64,000 bases of DNA from Rotaria socialis (taxonomy: Eukaryota > Rotifera > Eurotatoria > Philodinida > Philodinidae). Position 1 is the stretch's first letter. The number at the start of each line of letters is the position of its first letter. The translations under genes were made by a program, and so were the position numbers. Where the stretch lies: assembly GCA_905331475.1 (NCBI GenBank), contig CAJNYU010001934.1, forward strand, positions 62,001 to 126,000, given 5' to 3'. The notes below the pieces were generated by a model that was given only the letters and a program-made list of their open reading frames with translations, did not search any database and was not told the origin of the DNA. Positions 63,466 to 64,000 of this stretch are shown here, piece by piece.

Positions 63466-63811
63466 CCCAGGAGAATGAATCCTAGCCTAGGATCTGCTGA
63501 GTTCCGATCGGTTCCTGTTGGAATCCGACAGAGCTCTTGGGAAGGCGCAAGCAAACTATCGGATTATCGTCGGATTCCTGGTTCCGGAATCGATGTCGGA
63601 TCCTAATATCGGAAACTAATAAAATCCAACACTAACTGTCAATCGGAACCGGAATGCTTCGGATTTCATTGGTTCCGACAAACGAATATCATTGGAAATA
63701 CGACTGTCGGATCCGACATTGATTCCTCAACCAGGAATCCAACGGGATTTCGTCGGATGGTAGGACCCCATAGAATCCGATGGGATTCGGTATCGGATTG
63801 ATTCACCTGGG
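63466..63811. mobile_element. 346-bp MITE-like element built of GGATTCCG repeats
   Basis: The ends are imperfect inverted repeats: CCCAGGAGAATGAATCC on the left, and the reverse complement of the right end reads CCCAGGTGAATCAATCC. The interior is a dense set of GGATTCCG/CGGAATCC-type motifs on both strands and is clearly more GC-rich than its surroundings. No target-site duplication was found, and no coding capacity. Confidence 0.7.
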
Positions 63812-63938
63812 CTTTGAAAGATCGATCCAGATTGTATGCACCTATAATTTACTATAAATTTCATATCGAGCATTTTTATCTCATAATCACTGAAATAATA
63901 TATAATTCTCTGTATAACTTGTTTATCTTTATATACAG

Positions 63939-64000
63939 GTCAATTTTTAATATTTAAAAATCAATTAAAACATATCAAATCATTAACATTATCTCAATCG
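63939..64000 (+). CDS. Possible exon of a gene running off the window end
   Basis: A good acceptor (ATATACAG at 63931-63938) is followed by an open frame to the window end reading QFLIFKNQLKHIKSLTLSQS. Too short to name, and it may be chance. Confidence 0.2.

Overview
The window is nuclear DNA from a small, AT-rich animal genome. The genes have many exons, with GT-AG introns mostly about 50-60 bp long. They encode animal or eukaryotic proteins: SMC6, an SRCIN1/SKT-family scaffold, PSMB4, LLGL, INTS14, RRP5/PDCD11 and a G-protein gamma subunit. Tiny introns, strong A/T codon bias, short intergenic gaps and small non-autonomous DNA transposons would fit a bdelloid rotifer (Rotaria/Adineta-like). 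That assignment is an inference from style, not proof. There is no sign of bacterial, organellar or viral DNA, and I found no convincing tRNA, rRNA or CRISPR.

Layout. 1-2123 (-): N-terminal part of SMC6, cut by the window start. About 3018-6852 (-): a decayed Na+/H+ exchanger of the SLC9C/SOS1 type with a cyclic-nucleotide-binding domain; it has in-frame stops and frameshifts and holds a 214-bp hAT-like MITE. 6.9-10.7 kb: apparently empty. 10.8-11.6 kb (+): a possible small secreted protein. 12.2-25.5 kb (+): an SRCIN1/SKT scaffold gene whose 6.5-kb intron is rich in microsatellites. 25.8-28.8 kb (+): an orphan gene with eight exons. 28.8-32.6 kb: non-coding, containing a 1.35-kb near-palindromic foldback element flanked by TA. 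32.65-33.76 kb (-): a 312-residue TopBP1-like protein with one BRCT domain. 34.0-36.1 kb (+): a C6orf120-like secreted protein, then proteasome PSMB4. 37.9-42.7 kb (+): LLGL polarity protein. 42.7-46.1 kb: non-coding, with a second foldback. 46.1 kb (+): a probable tubby-like/LURP-one-type protein. 47.4-57.9 kb (+): INTS14 then RRP5, 84 bp apart. 58.8-60.0 kb (+): a Ggamma gene with two alternative first exons. 60-64 kb: mostly non-coding, with a Ggamma-like relic and a 346-bp GGATTCCG-rich MITE-like element.

Most genes are unrelated housekeeping or signalling loci and do not form a cluster. Recurrent themes are genome maintenance (SMC6, TopBP1-like), RNA processing (INTS14, RRP5), cytoskeleton and polarity (SRCIN1/SKT, LLGL) and signalling (Ggamma, cNBD exchanger relic). 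The most interesting points are the two equal-length Ggamma first exons, the reduced TopBP1-like protein that keeps an AAD-like motif, the broken INTS14 MIDAS motif, and four structurally different non-autonomous elements.
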